32,492 nucleotides of DNA from IMG/VR virus record IMGVR_UViG_3300037321_000123, positions 1 to 32,492 of that record; one strand, 5' to 3'. The notes under the pieces are model-generated. The model was not told the origin of the DNA and did no database searches. It saw nothing but the letters and a program-made list of their open reading frames with translations. Source of the stretch: a virus. Numbering within the stretch: the first letter of the stretch is position 1; every line of letters begins with the position of its first letter. Position numbers and translations under genes: made by a program. Of this stretch, positions 8,911-15,880 are shown piece by piece.

Positions 8911-8937
8911 TTACTATTATTACTATTATTACTATTG
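8911..8937. repeat. 9-bp tandem repeat in the terS leader
   Basis: Three adjacent copies of ttactatta, the last ending in g, immediately upstream of the terS ATG (on the coding strand the motif reads taatagtaa). It occupies the place of the ribosome-binding region. Its function is unknown; slippage could alter terS translation. Confidence 0.8.
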
Positions 8938-9016
8938 TAGTTTTTTAACGATTTAAGTAATTTTATAACTACCTGTTTATTAATACTTTAGTCTCATTCC
9001 CTCATAGGGTGGAGAC

Positions 9017-9193
9017 TTATCTCCTGGGCTTTATTAAATTATTTAGACTATGAGTGAATATAGGCTCTGACTCCAGGGGTTTGCTAGTCCTAAATCTGTC
9101 AACTTTAGTGTTTACTATGTAGCCTGTAATCGGGTTCCTCATTTGGTCCCACCATGGGGGAGCTAATACGTCAATCCCTCTTTTTTTAGCCAT
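9017..9193 (-). CDS. Microprotein, W-W-D...N-P-I-T-G-Y family (copy 3)
   Basis: A 58-residue reading frame. Its centre reads PPWWDQMRNPITGY (residues 12-25), matching the two microproteins encoded at 10014-10151 and 10155-10298. It is basic at the N terminus (MAKKRG) and has no membrane segment. It overlaps the end of the upstream membrane protein gene by 31 nt in another frame. Conservation of the motif in three places argues that it is a real gene. Role unknown. Confidence 0.65.
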   Translation of the reverse strand: MAKKRGIDVLAPPWWDQMRNPITGYIVNTKVDRFRTSKPLESEPIFTHSLNNLIKPRR

Positions 9194-9360
9194 TCATTGC
9201 GTTTATATTTCATTATCGCTGCCTTAATAATATTGTCATTAACCTGGTTTAGTCTTTTTTTAAATCCCTGATTTACTATTACGTTGTGCCTCTTTCTAAT
9301 TTTAAGCAAAAAGAAAACGGCCAGGAATAAAATTAAAATTACTGAGATTAATATTTTCAT
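9163..9360 (-). CDS. Small membrane protein
   Basis: A 65-residue protein with one N-terminal hydrophobic helix (residues 2-21, KILISVILILFLAVFFLLKI) followed by a strongly basic, probably cytoplasmic tail. Its ATG overlaps the NinG stop by 4 nt, so it is co-translated with NinG. It could be a holin-like or regulatory membrane microprotein; position between recombination and packaging genes does not decide. Function unknown. Confidence 0.6.
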   Translation of the reverse strand: MKILISVILILFLAVFFLLKIRKRHNVIVNQGFKKRLNQVNDNIIKAAIMKYKRNEWLKKEGLTY

Positions 9361-9827
9361 TTGTTTAGGTCTTTGTTTAAGTCTTTTAAGTCTCTATTTA
9401 AGTCTTTGTATTTGTCAATAGTCTCAATCAAAAAAAACCTGTCCCACTTATAACCCTCCCTTTTATAAATTGAGGCTTTCAAGTCTAAAGTTTCAAGTTG
9501 TTTCTGGGTGATTCTGTTTGTGAGGCGTAATCTGTAATTGATTAAGTTTCCACTGAGATAAAGATTGCACCTCACACACTGGCCATGAACATTCAGGGGA
9601 TCGAATTTTAATCCAGGATAATGTCCTGCTGAATAAAAATGACCCGCCTGTAATGTGGTGTATTTACCGCATGACACGCAGGGCTTGTCTTTATCCCTAT
9701 CTCTTATAAACGTATGGAAGTGCCTCACCGCTATTGATTTAAGCTGTGGGAGAGATTTCTTTTGATTTTTCTGAATAGATCCGATCATAAGACTTTGCCT
9801 CTTTTGGAGGTGATTCAAAAGTCTCAA
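9357..9827 (-). CDS. ninG: NinG-family recombination protein (lambda NinG/Rap-like)
   Basis: Up to 156 residues. It contains the NinG signature: C-V-S-C (C50, C53), then AGHFYSAGHYPGLKFDPLNVHGQCVRCN with H81, C84 and C87, and LSGN. Family members bind and resolve branched recombination intermediates; the cysteines form a zinc-binding HNH-like fold. It closes an operon that also holds RecT and a YqaJ-type exonuclease. The first 13-24 residues may not be translated: an internal ATG at 9788 (MIGSIQKNQKK) is a good alternative start, and the upstream part overlaps a coding-like stretch in another frame (9739-9933). Confidence 0.85.
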   Translation of the reverse strand: MRLLNHLQKRQSLMIGSIQKNQKKSLPQLKSIAVRHFHTFIRDRDKDKPCVSCGKYTTLQAGHFYSAGHYPGLKFDPLNVHGQCVRCNLYLSGNLINYRLRLTNRITQKQLETLDLKASIYKREGYKWDRFFLIETIDKYKDLNRDLKDLNKDLNK

Positions 9828-9933
9828 TCTCGTACCCGATTAAGGAGGCGGCCCACTGTTGGACCACTTGGGGGGTTTGACGCCCTTGCCTCAGATGCTT
9901 TGGCGTTCTGATAGCCTTTAAAATTAGTGATCT
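9739..9933 (-). pseudogene. Coding-like open frame without a standard start codon
   Basis: A 64-codon open frame lies between two stops and has protein-like character (KAIRTPKHLRQGRQTPQVVQ around residues 6-25, later SLIGYEIETFESPPKEAKSY), but there is no ATG, and GTG only at codon 23. An ATT codon near the beginning (codon 4) would be an unusual but possible start. It overlaps the NinG N-terminus by 89 nt in another frame. It may be a decayed gene, a gene with a rare start, or a sequencing slip. The region is locally more GC-rich than its surroundings. I do not recognise a family. Confidence 0.35.
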
Positions 9934-10013
9934 TTAATTCACTGACCCACTATTTTAGAGGGCTGCTTTCTACTTACAAAGATAATGAGAAAGAGCATAA
10001 ATAAAAAACATAT
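9934..10013. other. Intergenic stretch between microprotein and NinG region
   Basis: Eighty bases with only very short frames. No convincing promoter, hairpin terminator or tRNA is seen. Together with the startless frame at 9739-9933 it forms a stretch of about 190 bases before the longest NinG start in which no normal gene can be called. Confidence 0.5.
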
Positions 10014-10151
10014 TTAGCAATAAATCTTTTCACTGTCCTGGCTCTTAGGCTGTTGAAACATTTTAAAACCTGTGATTGGATTTATTCCAATATCCCACCA
10101 ATTACGCGCTATTATCTTTTTTTTAATCCTGGTCATGTTTCTTTTATACAT
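10014..10151 (-). CDS. Microprotein, W-W-D...N-P-I-T-G-F family (copy 2)
   Basis: A 45-residue frame with a very basic N terminus (MYKRNMTRIKKKII) and the motif NWWDIGINPITGFKM. Directly upstream on the same strand lies the second copy (10155-10298), and the two share 14 identical bases over the Asn-Pro-Ile-Thr-Gly codons. Only 3 nt separate the genes. A rapidly duplicated microprotein is likely. No known function. Confidence 0.65.
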   Translation of the reverse strand: MYKRNMTRIKKKIIARNWWDIGINPITGFKMFQQPKSQDSEKIYC

Positions 10152-10154
10152 GAC

Positions 10155-10298
10155 TTAAAACTTATTATTAAGCCCTAAAGGATAATTTATTCCAAAAGAG
10201 AATTTGCTACTCTTCCTCACTTTATCGCTCTTAGGGTCCACTCTAAAGCCTGTGATTGGATTAATCTGTAAGTCCCAAACTGGAAACGCTAATTTCAT
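10155..10298 (-). CDS. Microprotein, W-D...N-P-I-T-G-F family (copy 1)
   Basis: A 47-residue frame containing VWDLQINPITGFRVDPKSDK (residues 7-26), then a basic and aromatic C terminus. Its ATG overlaps the stop of the preceding 45-codon gene by 4 nt (ATGA), which supports real translation in an operon. It is the first of three related copies. Role unknown. Confidence 0.65.
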   Translation of the reverse strand: MKLAFPVWDLQINPITGFRVDPKSDKVRKSSKFSFGINYPLGLNNKF

Positions 10299-10432
10299 TT
10301 TTTAATGGTTTTATTGGTTAAATTTTCTTTTTCTGCCTCTTCTATTATCGTGAAAGCTCGGCTCATTCTTTCATTATTTGCGTAATAAATATTTCCAACT
10401 TTTAGCATAAAATCATTAAAGCTCAGTCTCAT
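10295..10432 (-). CDS. Microprotein, unknown function
   Basis: A 45-residue frame (starts MRLSFNDFMLKVGNIYYANN, ends with a Lys-rich tail). It is linked by ATGA overlaps to the genes before and after it, the best evidence that it is expressed. No membrane helix or metal motif. Confidence 0.55.
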   Translation of the reverse strand: MRLSFNDFMLKVGNIYYANNERMSRAFTIIEEAEKENLTNKTIKK

Positions 10433-10563
10433 AAAATTGCTTTTAAATATTTATCAAAAAGGTCTAGCAAAGTGCAGATCACCACTAAAAGAGTGCTAAC
10501 TGAAATAAAAACCAGGGACCAGGTAAGGGCTGTCAAAATCGTGTCTATAATTTTATTTTTCAT
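10429..10563 (-). CDS. Single-span membrane microprotein
   Basis: A 44-residue frame (starts MKNKIIDTIL) with a hydrophobic stretch at about residues 10-34 (including SLVFISVSTLLVVICTLL), followed by DLFDKYLKAIL. It overlaps the next gene by ATGA. A plus-strand frame covers the same DNA but lacks neighbours and operon context. Function unknown; small membrane microproteins in phages can act in superinfection exclusion or as lysis regulators, but nothing here shows that. Confidence 0.55.
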   Translation of the reverse strand: MKNKIIDTILTALTWSLVFISVSTLLVVICTLLDLFDKYLKAIL

Positions 10564-10611
10564 GATATTTTTTAATTTTAAAACTTATTTATATCGGTTA
10601 GTTGTAGGTAA

Positions 10612-10857
10612 TTATTGGCTAAGAAAATCATTAACCAAATCTTCTCTACTTCTACAATCGTTTTGGCAAACATTTGAATCATACCATTTTAAAAACTCAA
10701 ATAACTGTTCGCTTTGCCCTACAACACCAGATAAATTTAATTGCTCGGCTCGGTGCTTTTCCATAAGTTCGGTTATTCTTAATCCTATATCATGAGGAAC
10801 ATCTTTACATTCATCATGTATTATTTTATTTATTTTTAATGCTAATTCTACGTCCAT
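10612..10857 (-). CDS. Hypothetical 81-residue acidic protein
   Basis: Helical, acidic protein (MDVELALKINKIIHDECKDV at the N terminus) with three scattered cysteines. No recognised domain. Overlaps the upstream gene by 10 nt. This gene and the next one upstream are more AT-rich than the rest of the operon and lack the CCWGG words frequent elsewhere, so they may be a recently acquired accessory pair. Confidence 0.55.
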   Translation of the reverse strand: MDVELALKINKIIHDECKDVPHDIGLRITELMEKHRAEQLNLSGVVGQSEQLFEFLKWYDSNVCQNDCRSREDLVNDFLSQ

Positions 10858-11195
10858 CTTTTTTTATTTAATTGATTTTCAAGGAAAACAAGATTTTTTT
10901 TCAAATTCTCTATTTTTAAATTTGAATTATAAATAAGTGAATGCAATAAAGATTTAATACATTTATTTTCGTCAATATTAAATCCTTCGGTAAATAAAAA
11001 AAATGTACTATGACCTAACTCTATTGAATCACAACTATTTAAAACCTCTTTTTTAAAGTATTTAGGCTTGTATTTACCAGTGAATTTAACATTACCCGTT
11101 CTGCTGTAAGTAAATTGATAATCATAGTATGTACTTAATTCAAATTCTTTATTATCGGATATTACTACTTTTAACGCTATAATCACTCTTTCCAT
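10848..11195 (-). CDS. Hypothetical 115-residue protein
   Basis: N-terminal half is beta-rich (VIIALKVVISDNKEFELSTY), C-terminal half helical and basic. No signal, membrane segment or catalytic motif. Its start overlaps the upstream gene by 13 nt. AT-rich composition like the following gene. Unknown function; an accessory or anti-host role is possible but unsupported. Confidence 0.55.
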   Translation of the reverse strand: MERVIIALKVVISDNKEFELSTYYDYQFTYSRTGNVKFTGKYKPKYFKKEVLNSCDSIELGHSTFFLFTEGFNIDENKCIKSLLHSLIYNSNLKIENLKKNLVFLENQLNKKRWT

Positions 11196-12040
11196 ATTGC
11201 TGTTTTTAGGTTGAATTTATTTTCAAATTGGTCCCAGGTGGTGAAACTTGAAAAGCACCTTTGAATTGAAATTCGTTTGCACTCGTTAATCAATACATTT
11301 GAGGTTTTGCCGTTGGCGTTTAAAATATTGAGTTTTGCTTTCTCTTCTTTTGAAATCGCCTGGGACCTCTTTTTTTTGAGGTTAATCTCTGCCACTTTTA
11401 AAACTGCTGTTTTTGTTGCTTTATCCGTTGGTAGCATTTCGGCCTCATAAAGCACCTCATAGAGATAAAGCCGTCCGAGGTCATTGTACACCATTTTGTT
11501 TTTAAAGTCGCTGTACGCTTCTCTAAGGCCTCCCAGAACTATGTTGCGCTTCTCTTCCTCTGTTGGTTCGTTCTCTTTTGCCTGGAGTTCCAAAATTCCC
11601 CTTTTAACCTGATTGTCATAATTTGCTGTCAAACGTATTTTTTCGATTTGATAGCATTTAATTATCTTAGCCAGGATCACGCAGTCAAGTTTGTAAATCA
11701 CCTTGTCAAAAGCGTGACTAAAATCACCTCTCACATACATTTTAAAAGCCTCTTTGACTTCCTGGTAAGAATACCTCCCCAACTCGTCTGAAATGTATTG
11801 GTCAACTGCCATGTAATGCAGGATCCTCTCATTTTGGCCTGACTCACTGATCCCTAATAAGCTCAGAGCCCAGGAGATTAATTCACTGTTTGCTGCCTCC
11901 TTTTCATTTGGCGTGAACTCTTTTATTTTTTTTTGCTCAATAGATTTAATTATAGAGGGTTTGTGCGTAAGCGATTGCGTCACTTCTTTTATAAACGACT
12001 GCTTTTTTTGATAGGCTACTATGTTTTTGTTTTGCTCCAT
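11183..12040 (-). CDS. Putative replication-associated protein, unknown family
   Basis: A 285-residue, mostly helical, charged protein. No Walker motif or zinc site is seen, so it is not a DnaB- or DnaC-type ATPase. The centre (RYSYQEVKEAFKMYVRGDF, about residues 93-111) and the position immediately downstream of a replication-initiation-like gene suggest a role in replication or loading. It overlaps the upstream gene by 95 nt in a different frame, which is long for this genome; I find no later in-frame Met that removes the overlap without deleting a plausible helix. Function is inferred from position only. Confidence 0.55.
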   Translation of the reverse strand: MEQNKNIVAYQKKQSFIKEVTQSLTHKPSIIKSIEQKKIKEFTPNEKEAANSELISWALSLLGISESGQNERILHYMAVDQYISDELGRYSYQEVKEAFKMYVRGDFSHAFDKVIYKLDCVILAKIIKCYQIEKIRLTANYDNQVKRGILELQAKENEPTEEEKRNIVLGGLREAYSDFKNKMVYNDLGRLYLYEVLYEAEMLPTDKATKTAVLKVAEINLKKKRSQAISKEEKAKLNILNANGKTSNVLINECKRISIQRCFSSFTTWDQFENKFNLKTAIWKE

Positions 12041-12719
12041 TTTTCTCTAAATTTTCTAGCCATTTGTAATTTATTCCAGACCAACTGTTTTCAACGGCTA
12101 TTATTATAAATTCGTTCGCTGTTATTTTTGACTTTTCAATTTGTAATGCTATTTTTTTAAAAGCCGTTTGAGTGTTTGTGGCGCGTTTATTTTTTCTAAC
12201 TTCTAACCACTCGTTTATCACTTCATTTTCAACTCCTAAATTTTTTAATGAATTTTTAAAATCAAATTTTTGTAATACAGATATATTAATTTCTTTATTT
12301 ATTAGTTTATTAGTTTCTTTAGTTGTTGCGATTTGTCTGCTAACTGGCTTGCGATTTGTCTGCGATTTGTCTGCGATTTTGCTGTCAAATGGATTGCGAC
12401 TCTCAGTCTCGGAGTCTTGCATTTGATCCCATTTTAAAAGGGTTACAAGCTGAAATCTGTTTGTCACTTGGATTGCGATTTCTCCGCTATCTTTTGCCTT
12501 CTCTATGGCTGTCCTGGCTTGCGATACTGAAATCCCGCAATTTTTAGAAAGTGAAGCCCAACTCATGACTAATTGACCCGCTTTTATGTTTATTCCCTGC
12601 CAGTTTTTAGGCTCATAGTTTACAGACAATAAAAGGTGAATTAAAACCCTTGTTGCGATTATATCTGAGTACCATTCCCAGTCCTTTAAAGTCCTGTGTA
12701 ATTTGATCCACCCCGCCAT
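11946..12719 (-). CDS. Replication initiation / winged-helix primosome-like protein
   Basis: A 257-residue protein. The N-terminal domain starts MAGWIKLHRTLKDWEWYSD and continues with a helix-turn-helix (LSKNCGISVSQARTAIEKAK, about residues 57-76), then a strand wing ending in LVTLLKWDQMQ. This is the pattern of phage replication proteins related to DnaD/replisome organisers. Residues 95-145 are a low-complexity linker. The C-terminal part (about 150-235, with KNLGVENEVINEWLEVRKNK) is helical. It probably binds the phage origin and recruits host replication proteins; no phage helicase is visible. It starts 3 nt after the upstream gene. Confidence 0.65.
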   Translation of the reverse strand: MAGWIKLHRTLKDWEWYSDIIATRVLIHLLLSVNYEPKNWQGINIKAGQLVMSWASLSKNCGISVSQARTAIEKAKDSGEIAIQVTNRFQLVTLLKWDQMQDSETESRNPFDSKIADKSQTNRKPVSRQIATTKETNKLINKEINISVLQKFDFKNSLKNLGVENEVINEWLEVRKNKRATNTQTAFKKIALQIEKSKITANEFIIIAVENSWSGINYKWLENLEKNGAKQKHSSLSKKAVVYKRSDAIAYAQTLYN

Positions 12720-12721
12720 AT

Positions 12722-12907
12722 TTAAGAATTATAGTATTTATTTATAAAATCAATCTCAAACTGAAAGAGGGGCCAGGCGGCTTTGATCTCTCCATTCAAT
12801 AAAGTGACTTTTATTTGTTGACCGTCATTGCGTAAAATGTGATAGGTGTTTGGCATTGAGATTGATTTGTCAATCCAGACCTGAGAGAGTATTAATTCTG
12901 CTATCAT
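12722..12907 (-). CDS. Hypothetical 61-residue protein
   Basis: Small protein beginning MIAELILSQVWIDKSISMPN, mixed strand and helix, no motif. ATG overlaps the stop of the upstream OB-like gene by 4 nt. Unknown function within the early operon. Confidence 0.5.
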   Translation of the reverse strand: MIAELILSQVWIDKSISMPNTYHILRNDGQQIKVTLLNGEIKAAWPLFQFEIDFINKYYNS

Positions 12908-13146
12908 AGTATTGTCGCGTTTATTACTATTAAATTATTTATTATGGACTTTTCGCTTGCTGAGATTTCATTTCTTACAGTAAATAAAACAGAAGCCCCT
13001 ACGTCAATTTTAGCCAGGAGAGTGAAATTCTTAGGTCTTAATTGGAGGGACCAATTATCCCCGTCACTGTCCAGAAACAAAACCTCGGCCCGAACTGGAC
13101 GGGTGACAATTTTTTTTGATATGACCGTCCCTTTTATATTAAGCAT
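12904..13146 (-). CDS. Hypothetical 80-residue, beta-rich (OB-like?) protein
   Basis: Alternating strands (GTVISKKIVTRPVRAEVLFL near the N terminus, ASVLFTVRNEI later) give it the look of a small five-strand barrel, possibly nucleic-acid binding. It sits in the recombination/replication operon and overlaps its neighbours by 4-8 nt. Fold assignment is by eye. Confidence 0.5.
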   Translation of the reverse strand: MLNIKGTVISKKIVTRPVRAEVLFLDSDGDNWSLQLRPKNFTLLAKIDVGASVLFTVRNEISASEKSIINNLIVINATIL

Positions 13147-13438
13147 TGTAAATACCTATATTTAAGTGCCACTCCTTAAACCTTTTATCTGTCAGGTCCC
13201 CAATTAGCCCTTTTACTTTATAAGTGTCCTGGAGGTCTTTAATTCGCCTCCTAAAGTCACCTATGTCGTATTTAATTAGGGCAGATTTATAGTTTAGTGT
13301 TTCGCCTCTCAAAAAGGCGTCCATTATTATTTTACATTGATTTGAGAATCGCCTTTCGTTTGTCTCAAAAAACCTCTGAGACTCTGAGTTATTTTCTTTG
13401 TGGGTGATCGGCTTGTTGAAATTTATTTCTGATTGCAT
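13139..13438 (-). CDS. Small helix-turn-helix-like protein
   Basis: I choose ATG 13438-13436 (MQSEINFNKPITHKEN) rather than 13519, because the longer form would overlap the DUF3127-like gene by 68 nt; the chosen start leaves a normal 13-nt gap. The 99-residue product has a predicted winged helix (CKIIMDAFLRGETLNYKSAL, then KYDIGDFRRRIKDLQDTYKV), a pattern of small DNA-binding proteins found in Flavobacteriia phages. It may regulate the early operon. Confidence 0.6.
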   Translation of the reverse strand: MQSEINFNKPITHKENNSESQRFFETNERRFSNQCKIIMDAFLRGETLNYKSALIKYDIGDFRRRIKDLQDTYKVKGLIGDLTDKRFKEWHLNIGIYNA

Positions 13439-13451
13439 GATTTTTGGTTTT

Positions 13452-13733
13452 TTATAGTTGTGTGAGTCCGATTTTCCACCCTTGTATTGAATTAAAGCAT
13501 TTAGACTCCCCTTTGTCATTGAGCCACTCTTTCCCCCTTAGATTGATTCCGATTGTCACCTCCTGACCCTCTGCAAATAAATTAAGGAGGTCGCACTTGT
13601 CCTGGACAAATTCAATCATAATAGTCTGAGGATAATCCCCTCCTATTATTATTATTAACTCTCTTTTTTTAAAGTTTTTAGCCCCTAAAACTTCTGTTTC
13701 TCCGATTTTTTTAATTGTTCCCTGTAATTCCAT
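13452..13733 (-). CDS. DUF3127-like OB-fold protein (putative single-strand DNA-binding partner)
   Basis: A 93-residue protein. The motif order fits the DUF3127 family of Bacteroidota: MELQGTIKKIGETEVLGAKN, then F-K-K-R-E-L-I-I-I-I, then Y-P-Q-T-I-M-I-E-F, and a C-terminal N-L-R-G-K-E-W followed by F-N-S-I-Q-G-W. The family is an OB fold often next to phage recombinases, so it likely acts as an SSB-like or annealing cofactor for RecT and the exonuclease encoded upstream. It starts 4 nt after the exonuclease stop. Confidence 0.7.
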   Translation of the reverse strand: MELQGTIKKIGETEVLGAKNFKKRELIIIIGGDYPQTIMIEFVQDKCDLLNLFAEGQEVTIGINLRGKEWLNDKGESKCFNSIQGWKIGLTQL

Positions 13734-13737
13734 GATT

Positions 13738-14568
13738 TTACGCTGCTTTTATAAGTGGATTATTTGATAATTTAATTGTCAATTCGTTCATGTATTCCCT
13801 GCAAACTGCTATTTGAGAATAAAGGGCGTCTATTGCTTTTTGACTAAACTCCAGGGAGAAAACTTTGACTCTCATTTCCTGTGGTATGTCAGAATAAGTG
13901 AGGTTTTTTTCGATCTCTTCTCCAAGTTCCTCGGGGAGTTCAATCATTCCAAGTTTCCAACTCATGCGTCTTTTTTCGTCCTCAATGAGCATTTCTGGAG
14001 TGTCTATAAGACAGTAAACAAGCTCAGACTCTTTTAGTCCTGTGAGTTCCATGTAACCCATTAACTGCCATTGATAGTCCTTATTTGTGATCTCAGTATC
14101 ATAAAGAGGGAATGTCTCAAAACTCCAGGAGGATTTAATGTCTCTTATTTTGCCTTGTTTATTGTCTGGTTCCCCTGTTATAAATTCATTGTTAAATCGC
14201 TCTTTATTTTTTAGAAACAACTCTCCTGTTACCTCAGTGTAAAGACTGAGAGACTGCTCCTCAACCTGGATCCCTTTGTCTAAGTATTTGGATCTTATCT
14301 CATTTCTGCGTCCGAAAATCTCCTCTTTGTGAATCTCCTGGAGATAGGTCTTAGTGGTTTGTGAGAGTGTGGGTTTTGCGTTTTTCTTCGCTCCCAGGTC
14401 GTGAAAGACCTCTATTTGGTTTGCCGTAAGTGGACGCCCCTCTCCTTTGAATCTCAAATTATAGGCGTTGTAAGTCTCCTCCTGGTTTTCAGTCAGTCCA
14501 ATTTTTACGCCTGTCATGATTCGACCCAGACTGGAGCATCTAAATAAATAATTGTCAAAATTTTTCAT
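13738..14568 (-). CDS. YqaJ-type PD-(D/E)XK recombination exonuclease
   Basis: A 276-residue nuclease of the lambda Exo/YqaJ superfamily. The core motif is visible: an acidic helix with E103/E104, GEPD with D135, and the catalytic I-R-D-I-K-S (D143, K145), followed by the Q-W-Q-L-M-G-Y-M helix (about 166-173) typical of this family. It degrades one strand of a duplex end to give the 3' single strand used by RecT. The ATG overlaps the RecT stop (TAATG), so the two are coupled. Confidence 0.85.
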   Translation of the reverse strand: MKNFDNYLFRCSSLGRIMTGVKIGLTENQEETYNAYNLRFKGEGRPLTANQIEVFHDLGAKKNAKPTLSQTTKTYLQEIHKEEIFGRRNEIRSKYLDKGIQVEEQSLSLYTEVTGELFLKNKERFNNEFITGEPDNKQGKIRDIKSSWSFETFPLYDTEITNKDYQWQLMGYMELTGLKESELVYCLIDTPEMLIEDEKRRMSWKLGMIELPEELGEEIEKNLTYSDIPQEMRVKVFSLEFSQKAIDALYSQIAVCREYMNELTIKLSNNPLIKAA

Positions 14569-15431
14569 TATATTTTTGTTTTTTGGGTTTCTATTAAAAT
14601 CTGCGTCTCATTCGTGTAAGCCTCCTCCATAATTAAAGCCTCCTCTATTTTATTGAGCTGCTCCAGAGTCTTAGCGTTTGAAATTGACTTCTCAATCCTG
14701 TTGCCCTCCTCTATCTGAGAAAGAGCCTCAATGTCTATGGTCCTGGGATTATCTACATATTTAGGAGAGTCCTCACTCATGACAGCCTGATCTGTTGAAA
14801 TTGCGCTTTGCAGTTCAATACTCATGATCCCAAATTTTGACAGCGTGTTTTTTAATACTGTTTTTTTTGCCATTGCATGAAACGTGTCAGGACTGGACCA
14901 TGGAGAGAGTGAAGAGGTGTAAGCCTTAGAATATTTTTTCGCGTGTGTTTCTACTTTTTTACGGCTCCAGACAACTGTCTTTTCAAATCCGTTTATTAGT
15001 TTGAAGTACGCAGCGTAAGCCACCACTTCCCCAGTTCCCTCCAGGTTGAAATCTGCGTCCAGTTCCTCAGTCATTTGATTAAATGACTTGAATTGATTTT
15101 CATGAACCTCGATCACATTGATTGATTTATATTGATTCGTTCTAAGTGCTAATTGAACAAAGCCTTTCCACCCTATTTGAAATTGAGCCTCTCCCTTATA
15201 AGGCACTATCCAGGCAAATCCTAAATTTTGATTGATTGGCAGGTCCAGGGTTGCCGCAGTTGCCGCAGCCGTCAATATGCTTTGAGGATCTGCGCTTTGC
15301 AATAGCTTGTTATTATTAACGGTCTGGAGTACCGAGGTTATAAATCCCTGGGATTTCTTTCCCAAAAGTGTCTCGAACCTTTTTTTTATATCTATTTGAT
15401 TAAAAAGGTCTTTTGTAGTTAATTCGCTCAT
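14568..15431 (-). CDS. recT: RecT-family single-strand annealing protein
   Basis: A 287-residue protein. Characteristic RecT features: SVLQTVNNNKLLQSADPQSI, then AAATAATLDLPINQNLGFAW, I-V-P-Y-K-G-E-A-Q-F-Q-I-G-W-K-G-F-V-Q-L-A-L-R, and a late FHAMAKKTVLKN segment. RecT binds the single strand made by the adjoining exonuclease and promotes annealing. Typical length is 260-300 residues. It is the first gene of the recombination trio RecT, exonuclease, DUF3127-like protein. Confidence 0.93.
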   Translation of the reverse strand: MSELTTKDLFNQIDIKKRFETLLGKKSQGFITSVLQTVNNNKLLQSADPQSILTAAATAATLDLPINQNLGFAWIVPYKGEAQFQIGWKGFVQLALRTNQYKSINVIEVHENQFKSFNQMTEELDADFNLEGTGEVVAYAAYFKLINGFEKTVVWSRKKVETHAKKYSKAYTSSLSPWSSPDTFHAMAKKTVLKNTLSKFGIMSIELQSAISTDQAVMSEDSPKYVDNPRTIDIEALSQIEEGNRIEKSISNAKTLEQLNKIEEALIMEEAYTNETQILIETQKTKI

Positions 15432-15451
15432 TTTGATAGTTGTTTTAATTG

Positions 15452-15622
15452 TTAGTTTTTATAAAATTCTAATTCCTCTTTTTTCTTTTGAAGCATTTTT
15501 GTATCACATAATTGAATACCTGCTTTAAATCCATCAATAAAGGCCTCTATTTGATCCATTGAATGGCCCTGGCTCATGTATGCGTCAATAATTTTCTCCT
15601 GTGATTCTGCTGTTAAAATCAT
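15452..15622 (-). CDS. Microprotein upstream of recT
   Basis: A 56-residue frame starting MILTAESQEKIIDAYMSQGH and ending in a Lys/Glu-rich helix. It fills the gap between the 15634 gene and recT in the same direction, with 11 nt before it and 20 nt after it. Helical, no motif, unknown function. Confidence 0.55.
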   Translation of the reverse strand: MILTAESQEKIIDAYMSQGHSMDQIEAFIDGFKAGIQLCDTKMLQKKKEELEFYKN

Positions 15623-15633
15623 GTCTTTACTAT

Positions 15634-15876
15634 TTAGTTATTTAGGTTATATAAAGCTGTTTGATAGTCTTTCTCCATTTCCAGGGACAAATCATTTAGG
15701 CCGTACTCTTTTGCTGTTCTTATAAGCTCTGGGCCTTTCTCATAGATATAATCAAACTCAATATCAATGAGGTCAAACGCCTTTCTTATTATCCTGGATA
15801 AAACCTCAATGCTTTGAGCCGTCACCTTTATAGAGGCCCCTTTAATTTCGTTTTGATTTAAGTCTATGAGTCTCAT
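15634..15876 (-). CDS. Hypothetical 80-residue protein
   Basis: Helical protein (MRLIDLNQNEIKGASIKVTA at the N terminus, then ARMS-free charged helices ending in QTALYNLNN). No recognised domain. Located 4 nt after its neighbour in the early operon. Confidence 0.5.
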   Translation of the reverse strand: MRLIDLNQNEIKGASIKVTAQSIEVLSRIIRKAFDLIDIEFDYIYEKGPELIRTAKEYGLNDLSLEMEKDYQTALYNLNN

Positions 15877-15880
15877 GTCT

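Noticed and set aside
10472-10795. Plus-strand 107-aa frame
   Set aside because: It runs across three minus-strand genes that are linked by 4-nt overlaps; no supporting context.
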